Assembly: GCA_051884615.1 (NCBI GenBank)
Contig: JBJEVT010000006.1
Location: 1-64,000 of the forward strand
Direction: 5' to 3'
Origin: UBA1724 sp051884615
GTDB taxonomy: Bacteria > Verrucomicrobiota > Lentisphaeria > Oligosphaerales > Oligosphaeraceae
DNA: 64,000 nucleotides
The notes under the pieces: generated by a model
Database searches by the model: none
What the model was told of the DNA's origin: nothing
The model's input: the letters and a program-made list of their open reading frames with translations, nothing else
Made by a program: the position numbers and the translations under genes
Shown: positions 1-7,734 of the stretch, in pieces
How positions within the stretch are numbered: position 1 is the stretch's first letter
Layout: every line of letters starts with the position of its first letter

Positions 1-2
1 AG

Positions 3-1706
3 GCCAACTACGCCGGCGCCCTGGGCATCGCCTACATCAACATCTTCTACGCGCCCTATCTGGTGGGCATGGACGACAAGCACCTGAAGCAGGTGGCCCA
101 GGAGCTGATCTTCAACGGCTCCCAGAACGCCTTCTCCCGGGGCGGCCAGACCCTCTTCCTGGATTTCAACATCCACACCGGCGTCCCCAAGTACATGAGA
201 AGCGTGCCCGCCGTGGGCCCCGGCGGCCACTACCAGCTCATGGACGCCCAGGGGACCATCCATCCCCTCGTCGAGCGCCTCCAGGAGGCCACCGACGCCA
301 ACGGCAACCGCCTGATGAACCTCTATCTCAAGGAGCAGAACGGTCAGGAGCGCCTGGTGCTCCGGGAACTCTACAGCGAGAAGAACGGGTTGTACATCGA
401 CGACGACGTCACCCGGGAACTGACCAGCCGGGGCGAGCACATCGTCTGCTACGGCGAATACGAGCAGGAGGCCCGCCGCTTCACCAGCGCCCTGCTGAAA
501 GTCTGGGGCGAGGGCGACCGGAACGGCCACATCTTCGAGTTCCCCAAGTGCGACTTCCACGTCTCCGCGGAGACCTTCGAGGACCCCGAGCAATACCGCA
601 TCTTCCAGGAGGCCTGCCAGCTGGCCAGCCACAACGGCTCCACCTACTTCATCTTCGACCGGGACGAGGTCACCCTCTCCGCCTGCTGCCGCCTGCGCAC
701 CACCATCACCGACAACCGGATGCTGCGCCATCCGGAATGCCTCCGCTTCTGCGGCTTCCAGAACGTCACCATCAATCTGCCCCAGTGCGCCTTCCGGGCC
801 GCCCGGGCGGGCAACCGCACCTACGAGGGCGCCTGCCAGGAGATTGACAAGATGATGGACCTTGCCGTCCAGGCCCATCTGCAGAAGAAGAAGATGATCG
901 CCCTGATGATGTCGGAGCCCGGGCGTCCCCTGTGGCAGGTGGGCAAGACCGCCTGCGACGGGCGTCCCTACATCGAGTTGGACAAATGCACCTACATCAT
1001 CGGCATGCTGGGCATGAACGACATGGTGAAGTTCCTCATGGGCAAGGAGATGCATGAGAGCGAGGAGGCCTACGACATGGCCCTGCGCCTCACGGCCCAC
1101 ATGTATCTGCGCACCAAGCAGTACACCGAGAAGCTGGGCCTGAAGTTCACCCTGGAGGAGTCCCCCGCCGAGTCCGCGGCGCGCCGCCTGGCCAAGGCCG
1201 ACCTGCTCTACTTCCGTCCCGAGGCCCTCTCCTGCTTCAAGGGGGACACCGAGGACGTGGCCTACTACACCAACTCCATCCATCTGGCGGCGGAGGCCCC
1301 CGTCTCCCTGGTGGAGCGCATCCGCAAGCAGGGGGTCTTCCATTCCCTCATCGAGTCCGGCGCCATGATCCACGCCTTCGTGGGGGAGGAGAAGCCCTCT
1401 CCCGAGGCCATCGGGGAGCTCATCCGTCTGAGCTTCAACCGCACCCAGGCCGCCCAGATCACCATCTCCCCCGAGTTCACCTACTGCCAGCACTGCGGCC
1501 ACCAGTCCCGCGGTCTCCAGGAATGCTGCGTCCAGTGCGGTTCCACGGATGTCTTCGGCCTCACCCGGGTGGTGGGATATTTCAGCAAGATCCAGAACTG
1601 GAACAAGTCCAAGCGGTATGGCGAGCTGGTCAACCGCCACCGGGGAGACTATGCGGTGGAAAGCGCCAACGCCGGCGCGGACGCCTCCTACGAAGTCGCC
1701 CAGTAG
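3..1706 (+). CDS. nrdD: Anaerobic (class III) ribonucleoside-triphosphate reductase, C-terminal part
   Basis: This glycyl-radical enzyme reduces ribonucleotides to deoxyribonucleotides without oxygen. The gene enters from the left edge, since the frame is open from base 3 and no proper start is visible. The C-terminus carries the expected zinc site of two cysteine pairs (YCQHC and CCVQC) followed by the glycyl-radical motif RVVGY, whose glycine is codon 1575-1577, 42 codons before the stop. The next two genes encode a CxxC redoxin and the NrdG activase, so this is an nrd operon. The redoxin neighbour suggests a thiol-reduced rather than formate-dependent NrdD subtype; that part is inference. 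Identity is very secure; only the N-terminus is missing. Confidence 0.96.
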   Translation, partial: ANYAGALGIAYINIFYAPYLVGMDDKHLKQVAQELIFNGSQNAFSRGGQTLFLDFNIHTGVPKYMRSVPAVGPGGHYQLMDAQGTIHPLVERLQEATDANGNRLMNLYLKEQNGQERLVLRELYSEKNGLYIDDDVTRELTSRGEHIVCYGEYEQEARRFTSALLKVWGEGDRNGHIFEFPKCDFHVSAETFEDPEQYRIFQEACQLASHNGSTYFIFDRDEVTLSACCRLRTTITDNRMLRHPECLRFCGFQNVTINLPQCAFRAARAGNRTYEGACQEIDKMMDLAVQAHLQKKKMIALMMSEPGRPLWQVGKTACDGRPYIELDKCTYIIGMLGMNDMVKFLMGKEMHESEEAYDMALRLTAHMYLRTKQYTEKLGLKFTLEESPAESAARRLAKADLLYFRPEALSCFKGDTEDVAYYTNSIHLAAEAPVSLVERIRKQGVFHSLIESGAMIHAFVGEEKPSPEAIGELIRLSFNRTQAAQITISPEFTYCQHCGHQSRGLQECCVQCGSTDVFGLTRVVGYFSKIQNWNKSKRYGELVNRHRGDYAVESANAGADASYEVAQ

Positions 1707-1764
1707 CCGCCCCTCCCCCGACCTCCCGCCCCTCCCCGGAACCCTCCTTCCTCCCCCCTCGCCC

Positions 1765-2175
1765 ATGACCACCCAAGACACCCCCCTGACGGTCCACGTC
1801 TTCGGCAAGCCCGGATGCGCCAAATGCTCCATGCTGAACCGACGCCTGGACAAAATGCTGTCGGAAGACCCCAGATACGCCCGCTTCCACAAGGAATACC
1901 ACAATGTCCTGGAAGAGGACGGGCTGGTGGAGTTCTGCAAGACCGAGTGCCTCAATCCCAGCCGGATTCCCGCCATGGTGGTGGGCGCGCAGGACGAGAC
2001 CGGCAAGGTCCGCTATCTGCCCAATCCCGCCCCGGACGCCGCCGACCCCGTCTGCAAGCACTCCCGCCTCTACCAGTTCCTGGGCATCCAGACCGACTAC
2101 TCCGAGGAGGGCAAGGGCCTCATCACCCCCGAAATGATCCAAACCATCCTGGACGAGGCCCTGACCCTTGCGTAA
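1765..2175 (+). CDS. Small glutaredoxin/thioredoxin-like protein between nrdD and nrdG
   Basis: A 136-residue protein that begins with a thioredoxin-fold beta strand and an early redox motif, C18-A-K-C21, preceded by FGKPG. This resembles NrdH-type or glutaredoxin-like redoxins with a longer C-terminal half. The ATG at 1765 is chosen because it begins directly before the fold; upstream codons in this frame only shadow nrdD. It sits 58 nt after nrdD and overlaps the proposed nrdG TTG start by 8 nt, so the three genes are probably co-transcribed. Likely role, by context: electron donor for NrdD. The family assignment rests on the CxxC and the opening strand only; the rest is not closely recognised. 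Confidence 0.7.
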   Translation: MTTQDTPLTVHVFGKPGCAKCSMLNRRLDKMLSEDPRYARFHKEYHNVLEEDGLVEFCKTECLNPSRIPAMVVGAQDETGKVRYLPNPAPDAADPVCKHSRLYQFLGIQTDYSEEGKGLITPEMIQTILDEALTLA

Positions 2176-2875
2176 TCTCGAAGACAAATCCGTCATCAAC
2201 GCCATGCTGCGGCAGCCCAGCCTGGTGGACTACCCCGGGCATCTGGGGGTGCTCATGTTCACCAGCGGATGCAATTTCCGCTGCGGCTTCTGCCACAACG
2301 TGGATTTGATTGGCGACTGGAACGCCAAGACCTTCTCCTTCGCCATCCTGAAACAGAGGCTGGACCACTATCGGGAGGAATGGGTCAAGGCCGTCACCAT
2401 CTCCGGCGGGGAGCCCACCATCCACGCCGGCCTTCCCGACACCGTCGCCTTCTTCAAGGAGGAGGGGTTTCTGGTGAAGCTGGACACCAACGGCTCCCAT
2501 CCGGAGATGCTCCGGGAGCTTCTGCCCATGCTGGACTATGTGGCCATGGATGTGAAATGCTCCCTGCCCCGGTACCAGGAGTTCGTCCACTACGGGGAGA
2601 TCCAGAAGATCCGGGAGTCCATCGCCCTGATCCGCCAGCAGGCCAAGGACTACGAGTTCCGCACCACCATCCTGGAATCCTTCCACACGCCGGAGGAGAT
2701 CCGGCAGGCGGGGCGGGAGCTCCAGGGGGCCAGGCGGTGGATCTTCCAGCCCTTCGTCCCCCACGAGAACCTCCCCCAGGAAAGTCTCCGCACCGCCACC
2801 CGCACCAAGCCCTCCTTCCTCCAGGAGTGCGCGGAGGCCGCCCGGCCCTTCGTCCAGGAAGCCCGGGCGCGGTAG
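2168..2875 (+). CDS. nrdG: Anaerobic ribonucleotide reductase activating protein (radical SAM)
   Basis: A radical SAM activase that installs the glycyl radical on NrdD. The radical SAM cluster motif is clear: C35-NFR-C39-GF-C42, followed by HN, just after the family-typical SLVDYPG segment and FTSG. A GGEPT motif lies about 45 residues later, as expected for SAM binding. The listed start is TTG at 2168, overlapping the redoxin stop; the ATG at 2204 would give a protein beginning MLRQPSLVDYPG and is equally plausible, since neither has an obvious ribosome binding site. Its position at the end of the nrdD operon confirms the pairing. Confidence 0.92.
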   Translation: MRNLEDKSVINAMLRQPSLVDYPGHLGVLMFTSGCNFRCGFCHNVDLIGDWNAKTFSFAILKQRLDHYREEWVKAVTISGGEPTIHAGLPDTVAFFKEEGFLVKLDTNGSHPEMLRELLPMLDYVAMDVKCSLPRYQEFVHYGEIQKIRESIALIRQQAKDYEFRTTILESFHTPEEIRQAGRELQGARRWIFQPFVPHENLPQESLRTATRTKPSFLQECAEAARPFVQEARAR

Positions 2876-2919
2876 GCGCCGACGGGAGGCGGCGGGGGGA
2901 AGAAAAGGGCGGCGGGGGG

Positions 2920-2948
2920 ATGCAAAATCGTCCATGAGGGGCTATGGT
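2920..2948 (+). promoter_or_regulatory. Putative sigma-70-like promoter ahead of lspA
   Basis: ATGCAA at 2920-2925 and TATGGT at 2943-2948 are separated by exactly 17 bases. The pair resembles the two tRNA promoters in this window (TTGCAA/TATAGT and TTGGCA/TATAGT). A start site near 2955 would leave about 295 nt of untranslated RNA before lspA. Predicted by eye only. Confidence 0.4.
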
Positions 2949-2949
2949 A

Positions 2950-3250
2950 TGGCCATTGCCGGCAAAATATGATGCCAGGCCCTATCCTCTACGGAACCAA
3001 CCCCGTTGTTACGACGCTCCTGTTTTCCCTGCCCCGGGGCGTCCTCTCTTGTCTGCCACCCCAGATTCGGGAAGCCGGGAATTTCGCGTCAGAGCGAGGA
3101 AACGCCAGGAAGCATGGACATCCATGCGGCCGGGCGGCGCCCCGTCCATGACCCGGAAGGACCGACGCCCCGGATTCCCTCTCCAGGCTTTTCTCCCCTT
3201 TCCCGAGGCAGGGGAATCGCTGTACCCTCTGTCTCCACTTCTCTTTCCCT
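2950..3250 (+). other. Long gene-free leader upstream of lspA
   Basis: There is no convincing gene between nrdG and lspA. The stretch contains local hairpins, for example GCATGG/CCATGC around 3110-3125 and GACGC/GCGTC enclosing 3015-3050. I could not match it to tmRNA, RNase P, SRP RNA or a known riboswitch. It could be a structured leader or a small RNA driven by the promoter at 2920-2948, or simply spacer. Short reading frames here lack family features. Confidence 0.3.
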
Positions 3251-3763
3251 GTGAAATCCTCCCTTTCCCCAACTGCCCTGGCGGGCTGGCCGGGCGTGTG
3301 CGCCCTTCTGGTCCTGTTCCTGGACCACCTGACCAAATTCTGGGTCCGCCGTGTCTGGCCGGAGCCGGGCGCGGGGGAACTGGTGGTCATTCCCGGCGTC
3401 TTCCGGCTGGTCCATTGGCGCAATCCGGGCGCGGCCTGGGGAATCTTCCATGACTGGACCTGGCTCCTGGGATTCTTCTCCCTGGCCGTCGCCCTCGCCC
3501 TGATTCTCCTCTGGCGCCGCATCGTGGAGAAAAACCCCTGCTACGCCATCCCCTGCGGCTGCCTCCTGGGCGGCGTCCTGGGCAACATGGTGGACCGCTT
3601 CTTCTTCCCCCAGGGAGTGGTGGATTTCCTGCGCTTCGAGTTCTGGCCCGCCTTCAACGTGGCGGACAGCGCCATCTCCTGCTCCATCGTCTTCCTGCTG
3701 GTCTACGAACTCTTCTTCGCCCGGCGCCATGCTCCCCGCCCCGCCTCCCCAGGGAAGGAGTAG
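3251..3763 (+). CDS. lspA: Lipoprotein signal peptidase (signal peptidase II)
   Basis: An inner-membrane aspartyl protease that removes the signal peptide from lipidated prolipoproteins. It has 170 residues, the normal family length, with four hydrophobic segments. Both catalytic blocks are present: GNMVDR with Asp115 and FNVADS with Asp139. The GTG at 3251 is the start that gives a short cytoplasmic lead before the first membrane helix. miaA follows after 3 nt, preceded by a purine-rich AGGGAAGGAG, so lspA, miaA and coaE probably form one transcript. Its partner in lipoprotein maturation, an lgt-like gene, lies far away at 61.7 kb. Confidence 0.96.
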   Translation: MKSSLSPTALAGWPGVCALLVLFLDHLTKFWVRRVWPEPGAGELVVIPGVFRLVHWRNPGAAWGIFHDWTWLLGFFSLAVALALILLWRRIVEKNPCYAIPCGCLLGGVLGNMVDRFFFPQGVVDFLRFEFWPAFNVADSAISCSIVFLLVYELFFARRHAPRPASPGKE

Positions 3764-3766
3764 GAC

Positions 3767-4699
3767 GTGACGGAGACCCTGGTCATCCTGGGCCCCACCT
3801 GCTCCGGCAAGAGCGCGGTGGCGGCCCGTCTTGCGGCGAAGCTGGGCGGGGAGGTGGTCTCCTTCGACTCCATGCAGGTGTATGAGAATCTGCCCGTCGG
3901 GACGGCCCAGCCCGGTCCGGAGGAGCTTTCCCTGGCGCCCCATCATCTGGTGGGGTTTCTGCCGTTGCGGGAGCCGTGGAACGTGAACCGTTTTCTGCCC
4001 ATGGTCCAGGAGGTCGTCCGGCAGATTCGGGAGCGGGGGCGCGTGCCGGTGCTGGCGGGGGGCACGGGCTTGTACGCCCGAGCTCTGGTCTACGGCTTCT
4101 CCCTCATGCCCGGAGACCCCGCCCTCGCCCTGCGCCTCCGGGAGGAGGCCTCCGCCCCCGGGGGACTGGAGGCCCTGCGCCAGGAACTCCGCCAAGCCGG
4201 GGAGCCCCCCCGGGATCTTCTCCAGAATCCCCGCCATCTCCTCCGGGCCGTGGAGGTGCTCCGGCTGACGGGACGCGCCCCCTGGGAACTGAAGGAGCGC
4301 ACCCAGAATCCCCGGGAGGGCTTCCGGCAATTCTGCCTGCTCCCGGAGTTCTCCGCGTTGAAGGAGCGCATCCGGAAGCGCACGGCCCTCATGCTGCGCC
4401 AGGGATGGATCGAGGAATGTCGGGCCGCCCTGGCGGCGGGGCTGGCGCAGGCCCCCACGGCCTGGCAGGCCCTGGGCTACCGGGAGATCGCCGCCTGGCT
4501 CCAGGGAGAACTTCCCGGCACCCGGGAGGAGCTCCAGACCCTGCTGGCCAACCGCACCATCCAATACGCCCGGAAGCAGCTCACCTGGCTGCGCCACCAG
4601 CACCCCGGCGCCATCCCCCTCCCCTTCTCCCAATTCACGGACGAGACCCCGGATCGCCTGACCCGGGAAATCCTGGATACCCTCCCCTCATGTCCATGA
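3767..4699 (+). CDS. miaA: tRNA dimethylallyltransferase
   Basis: MiaA transfers a dimethylallyl group to A37 of tRNAs that read codons beginning with U. The 310-residue product has the P-loop GPTCSGKS (residues 9-16), the DSMQ-V-Y motif at 34-39 that positions the tRNA adenine, and the AGGTGLY segment near residue 98. It starts at GTG 3767, 3 nt after lspA and behind a good Shine-Dalgarno stretch. The stop overlaps the coaE start region (coaE ATG at 4690), indicating translational coupling. Nothing odd is seen. Confidence 0.96.
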   Translation: MTETLVILGPTCSGKSAVAARLAAKLGGEVVSFDSMQVYENLPVGTAQPGPEELSLAPHHLVGFLPLREPWNVNRFLPMVQEVVRQIRERGRVPVLAGGTGLYARALVYGFSLMPGDPALALRLREEASAPGGLEALRQELRQAGEPPRDLLQNPRHLLRAVEVLRLTGRAPWELKERTQNPREGFRQFCLLPEFSALKERIRKRTALMLRQGWIEECRAALAAGLAQAPTAWQALGYREIAAWLQGELPGTREELQTLLANRTIQYARKQLTWLRHQHPGAIPLPFSQFTDETPDRLTREILDTLPSCP

Positions 4700-5289
4700 T
4701 CGTCATCACAGGAGGCATCGGCGCCGGCAAGAGCACCGCCCTGCGGCTCTTCCAGGAACTGGGAGCCCGTTGCGCGGACGCCGACCAGGTGGCGCACCGG
4801 CTCTACGCCCCGGGCACCCCCCTTCTGGCCGCCATCGCCCAATGCTTCGGCCAGGAAATCCTGACCCCGGAGGGCGCTCTGGACCGCCCCCGCCTGGCAC
4901 GGCGGGTCTTCGCCCTGCCCCAGGCTCTCCGGCAGCTGAACCAGCTGACCCATCCCGCCATCCGCCAGGAGCTCGCCCGCCAGGAAGCCCTGGCCGCCCC
5001 CAGACCCCTCTTCGCCGCCATCCCCCTCTGGTATGAATCCGGCTGGCACCGGCCCCGGATTCCGGTCATCGCCGTCTGGTGCCCCCCGGAGACCCAGTTC
5101 CTGCGCTTGCGGGAGCGGGGGTGGTCCCCGGAAGAGATCCGGGCGCGGCTTGCCTCCCAGCTCTCCCTGGAGGAGAAGCGGCGGCGGGCCGACTACGTTC
5201 TGGAGACCACCGGCACCCTGGAGGAGCTGCAGGAGAAGTGCCGCCTCCTGCTCCAGCGCCTGGACCCCCAGGCCCTTGCCCGCCCCTGA
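4690..5289 (+). CDS. coaE: Dephospho-CoA kinase
   Basis: CoaE catalyses the last step of coenzyme A synthesis, phosphorylating the 3'-hydroxyl of dephospho-CoA. The 199-residue protein has the P-loop GGIGAGKS close to the N-terminus, the ADADQVAH segment after it, IPLWYESG in the middle (the IPLLFE block of the family) and ADYVLETTGT near the end. The start is ATG 4690, inside the last codons of miaA; ATG 4696 is also possible and would remove only two residues. Length is typical. The following gene, rho, begins 69 nt downstream. Confidence 0.95.
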   Translation: MSMIVITGGIGAGKSTALRLFQELGARCADADQVAHRLYAPGTPLLAAIAQCFGQEILTPEGALDRPRLARRVFALPQALRQLNQLTHPAIRQELARQEALAAPRPLFAAIPLWYESGWHRPRIPVIAVWCPPETQFLRLRERGWSPEEIRARLASQLSLEEKRRRADYVLETTGTLEELQEKCRLLLQRLDPQALARP

Positions 5290-5358
5290 CCCCGCCGGCG
5301 AGGCGCCCCCCCCTTTCCTCATTGAGACAAGCACACCCCAGCCCCGACTCCCAACACC

Positions 5359-7140
5359 ATGGCAGACTCCAAGGACACCCCCAGCGACGAACTCCAGAGC
5401 TACACCTTCTCCCCGGACGACGAGGCCCGGGAGGAAAAGGCTCCCCAGCCCCCCGACTCCCCCAAAGTGGACCGGGACGTGCATGACGAGTTCTCCGCCA
5501 GCCGGGAGACGCCCCTCTTCAGCACCCTCATCCCCAACCTGGGCACCGGCCTGGTCACCCTCTCCCGCCCCAGCAACTCCACCCCGGGCAACTCCATCAC
5601 CCTGCCCCCGCCCCGGCGGGCCACCGCCCGGGCGGAGAAGATCCGGATTCCCCAGGAGAGCGCCCCGGGAAAGAAGGCCCGGGAGGGGAAGGAGCCCAAG
5701 AAGGGAAAGGGACCCAAGCCCCCCAAGGCCCGCTTCGTGCGGGATGACGGCGCCCTGCCCCCCGAACTCATGGCCGACTTCGAGACCGAGGAGGAGGTGG
5801 CGCCCGCCTATGTGGACAACGCCCCCGAAAAGCCCGCCGCCCGCCCCCGCCTCTACCGCCCCCACCTCCTGGGCACCGACACCCAGGTCCTGGTGACCCT
5901 CTCCGAGGAGCTGGGCATCGCCCTCAAGGACTTCCCCACCGCCGGCGCCCTGGTGGATGAAATCATCCAGGTGAACGCCGCACGGGACGGAGGAGAGCTC
6001 CAGACCACCTACGGGGAGGGAGTCCTGGAAATCGGACGGGACGGATACGGGCATCTGCGCTCCGCCGCCCTGAACTACCAGGAGTCCCCCGAAGACATCT
6101 ACCTGACCCCCATCGTGGTGAAGCGCTATGGCCTCCGGGTGGGCGACTGCGTCCTGGGCAGCATCCGGCACCCCAAGCCCAACGATCCCCGCAGCGTCAT
6201 GCTCCAGCTCCTGGCGGTGAACGGGCTGCCCCTCTCCATGCGCCACGGCCTCCACGCCTTCGAGACCCTCACCCCCTTCTATCCCACCCGACGGCTCCTG
6301 ATGGAGCGGGGAAAGGAGGAATTGAGCATGCGGGTCACCGACCTGGTCACCCCCATCGGCCGGGGCCAGCGCGGCCTCATCGTGGCCCAGCCCCGCACCG
6401 GCAAGACCATCATTCTCCAGAAACTGGCCAACTCCATCCTGGAGAACAACGAGGATGTCACCCTCATCGTGCTCCTCATCGACGAACGGCCCGAGGAAGT
6501 GACCGACATGAAACGCCTGGTGGACGCCGAAATCGTGGCCTCCACCTTCGACGAGCCCCCCGAACACCACGCCGCCCTCTGCGACCTGGTCTCCGAACGG
6601 GCGAAACGCCTGGTGGAAAACGGAAAACATGTGGTCATCCTCCTGGATTCCATCACCCGGCTGGCACGGGCCTACAACACCCTCGCCCCCAAATCCGGAC
6701 GCATCCTCTCCGGCGGCCTGGACGCCAACGCCCTCCACAAGCCCAAGCGCTTCTTCGGCTCCGCACGAAACATCGAGGGAGGCGGCTCCCTCACCATCCT
6801 GGCCACCGCCCTCATCGACACCGGCAGCAGGATGGACGAACTGATCTTCGAGGAATTCAAGGGCACCGGCAACATGGAACTCCATCTGGACCGCCAGCTG
6901 GCCGACCGCCGCATCTTCCCCGCCATCGACATCACCAAGTCCGGCACCCGGCGGGAGGAACTCCTGGTGGACCCCTCCGAACTGGAAATCATGTGGTCCC
7001 TCCGCAAGGGACTCTGCTCCATCGGAGACCCCGCCAACGCCATGGAACGCCTGGTCCTCAATCTCCGGAAGTTCGGCACCAACGCCGAATTCCTCATGGC
7101 CCTCCTCCAAAAGAACGCCAAGGGAGAAAAGACCGAATAA
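5359..7140 (+). CDS. rho: Transcription termination factor Rho with long N-terminal extension
   Basis: A hexameric RNA helicase that ends transcription. The 593-residue protein is longer than the usual ~420 because residues 1 to about 165 form a low-complexity, charged, proline- and lysine-rich extension. Then follow an RNA-binding domain (TYGEGVLEIGRDGYGHLR), the Walker A loop QPRTGKT (residues 344-350; most Rho proteins have PKAGKT, so an Arg-Thr replaces Lys-Ala here), and Walker B with DSITRLARAYN from Asp430. LRKFGTNAEFL near the end is the expected C-terminal block. Such disordered insertions are known in Rho of several high-GC phyla; their role here is not known. Confidence 0.96.
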   Translation: MADSKDTPSDELQSYTFSPDDEAREEKAPQPPDSPKVDRDVHDEFSASRETPLFSTLIPNLGTGLVTLSRPSNSTPGNSITLPPPRRATARAEKIRIPQESAPGKKAREGKEPKKGKGPKPPKARFVRDDGALPPELMADFETEEEVAPAYVDNAPEKPAARPRLYRPHLLGTDTQVLVTLSEELGIALKDFPTAGALVDEIIQVNAARDGGELQTTYGEGVLEIGRDGYGHLRSAALNYQESPEDIYLTPIVVKRYGLRVGDCVLGSIRHPKPNDPRSVMLQLLAVNGLPLSMRHGLHAFETLTPFYPTRRLLMERGKEELSMRVTDLVTPIGRGQRGLIVAQPRTGKTIILQKLANSILENNEDVTLIVLLIDERPEEVTDMKRLVDAEIVASTFDEPPEHHAALCDLVSERAKRLVENGKHVVILLDSITRLARAYNTLAPKSGRILSGGLDANALHKPKRFFGSARNIEGGGSLTILATALIDTGSRMDELIFEEFKGTGNMELHLDRQLADRRIFPAIDITKSGTRREELLVDPSELEIMWSLRKGLCSIGDPANAMERLVLNLRKFGTNAEFLMALLQKNAKGEKTE

Positions 7141-7278
7141 TCCCCCAGAAAATCCCCGGAAACAAATCCCCGCGGCGTGTAAATTACCCGCCGTTACCGG
7201 AATGCGCCCCCTGCGGAGACGCCCCCGGTGCATCGTCACCCCATAACCAAGAAAATCTTACCAGGAGAACTCTACAAT

Positions 7279-7632
7279 ATGGCCGGCGAATCCATCAAAT
7301 GCCCCCACTGCGAATGCAAAGTCAAGGTCGCTGACGTGGAGAAGGAAGACGGATACTGCCCCGAATGCGGACAGCTGGTGATGGCGTCCTCCCTCCAGAA
7401 CGACTTCGACAACGATACCGACGACGACGAATTCGACGATATGGACGCCGAATACGAGAGCGAGGACAGCTGGGATGACGAGGACGAACAGCCCGACATC
7501 CTGGACGAACTCAACAACGACGACGCCTTCCTGGACGACGAGGGCAGCCCCCGGAAACACCGCCACCCCAGCGGCAAAGGCTTCCACGCCCCCAAGAGCA
7601 ATCCCTCCCCGAAGAAAGGCAAGAAGAAGTAG
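7279..7632 (+). CDS. Small acidic zinc-ribbon protein, function unknown
   Basis: A 117-residue protein not recognised as a known family. It opens with a zinc ribbon (CPHC then CPEC, 19 residues apart), continues with a very acidic stretch of Asp/Glu-rich sequence through about residue 85, and ends with a lysine-rich tail (KKGKKK). The ATG at 7279 is chosen because AGGAG lies 12 nt upstream; the in-frame GTG at 7228 lacks a site. It lies between rho and a type II topoisomerase gene, with about 100 nt on each side, so it is probably its own unit. The charge layout would suit a nucleic-acid or polymerase-associated protein; that is speculation. Confidence 0.7.
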   Translation: MAGESIKCPHCECKVKVADVEKEDGYCPECGQLVMASSLQNDFDNDTDDDEFDDMDAEYESEDSWDDEDEQPDILDELNNDDAFLDDEGSPRKHRHPSGKGFHAPKSNPSPKKGKKK

Positions 7633-7734
7633 GCAGGAAGCGGAGGAAGGCGGCCTCCTTCTTCCCGCCCTGCTTCTCCCTCGCCACCCACGGCGTTCCG
7701 GCGCATCTCCGGAGCGCCGTCCCTTCCCGGTGCC

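Noticed and set aside
2950..3250. SRP RNA in the lspA leader, prompted by CCGGAAGGA near 3158
   Set aside because: The AGCA internal loop and flanking pairing of the SRP domain IV are absent.
4477..7239. Very long antisense open frames opposite coaE-rho and other housekeeping genes
   Set aside because: High GC bias empties the opposite strand of stops; the encoded sequences are Gly/Ala/Arg-rich without motifs and lie opposite unmistakable genes.
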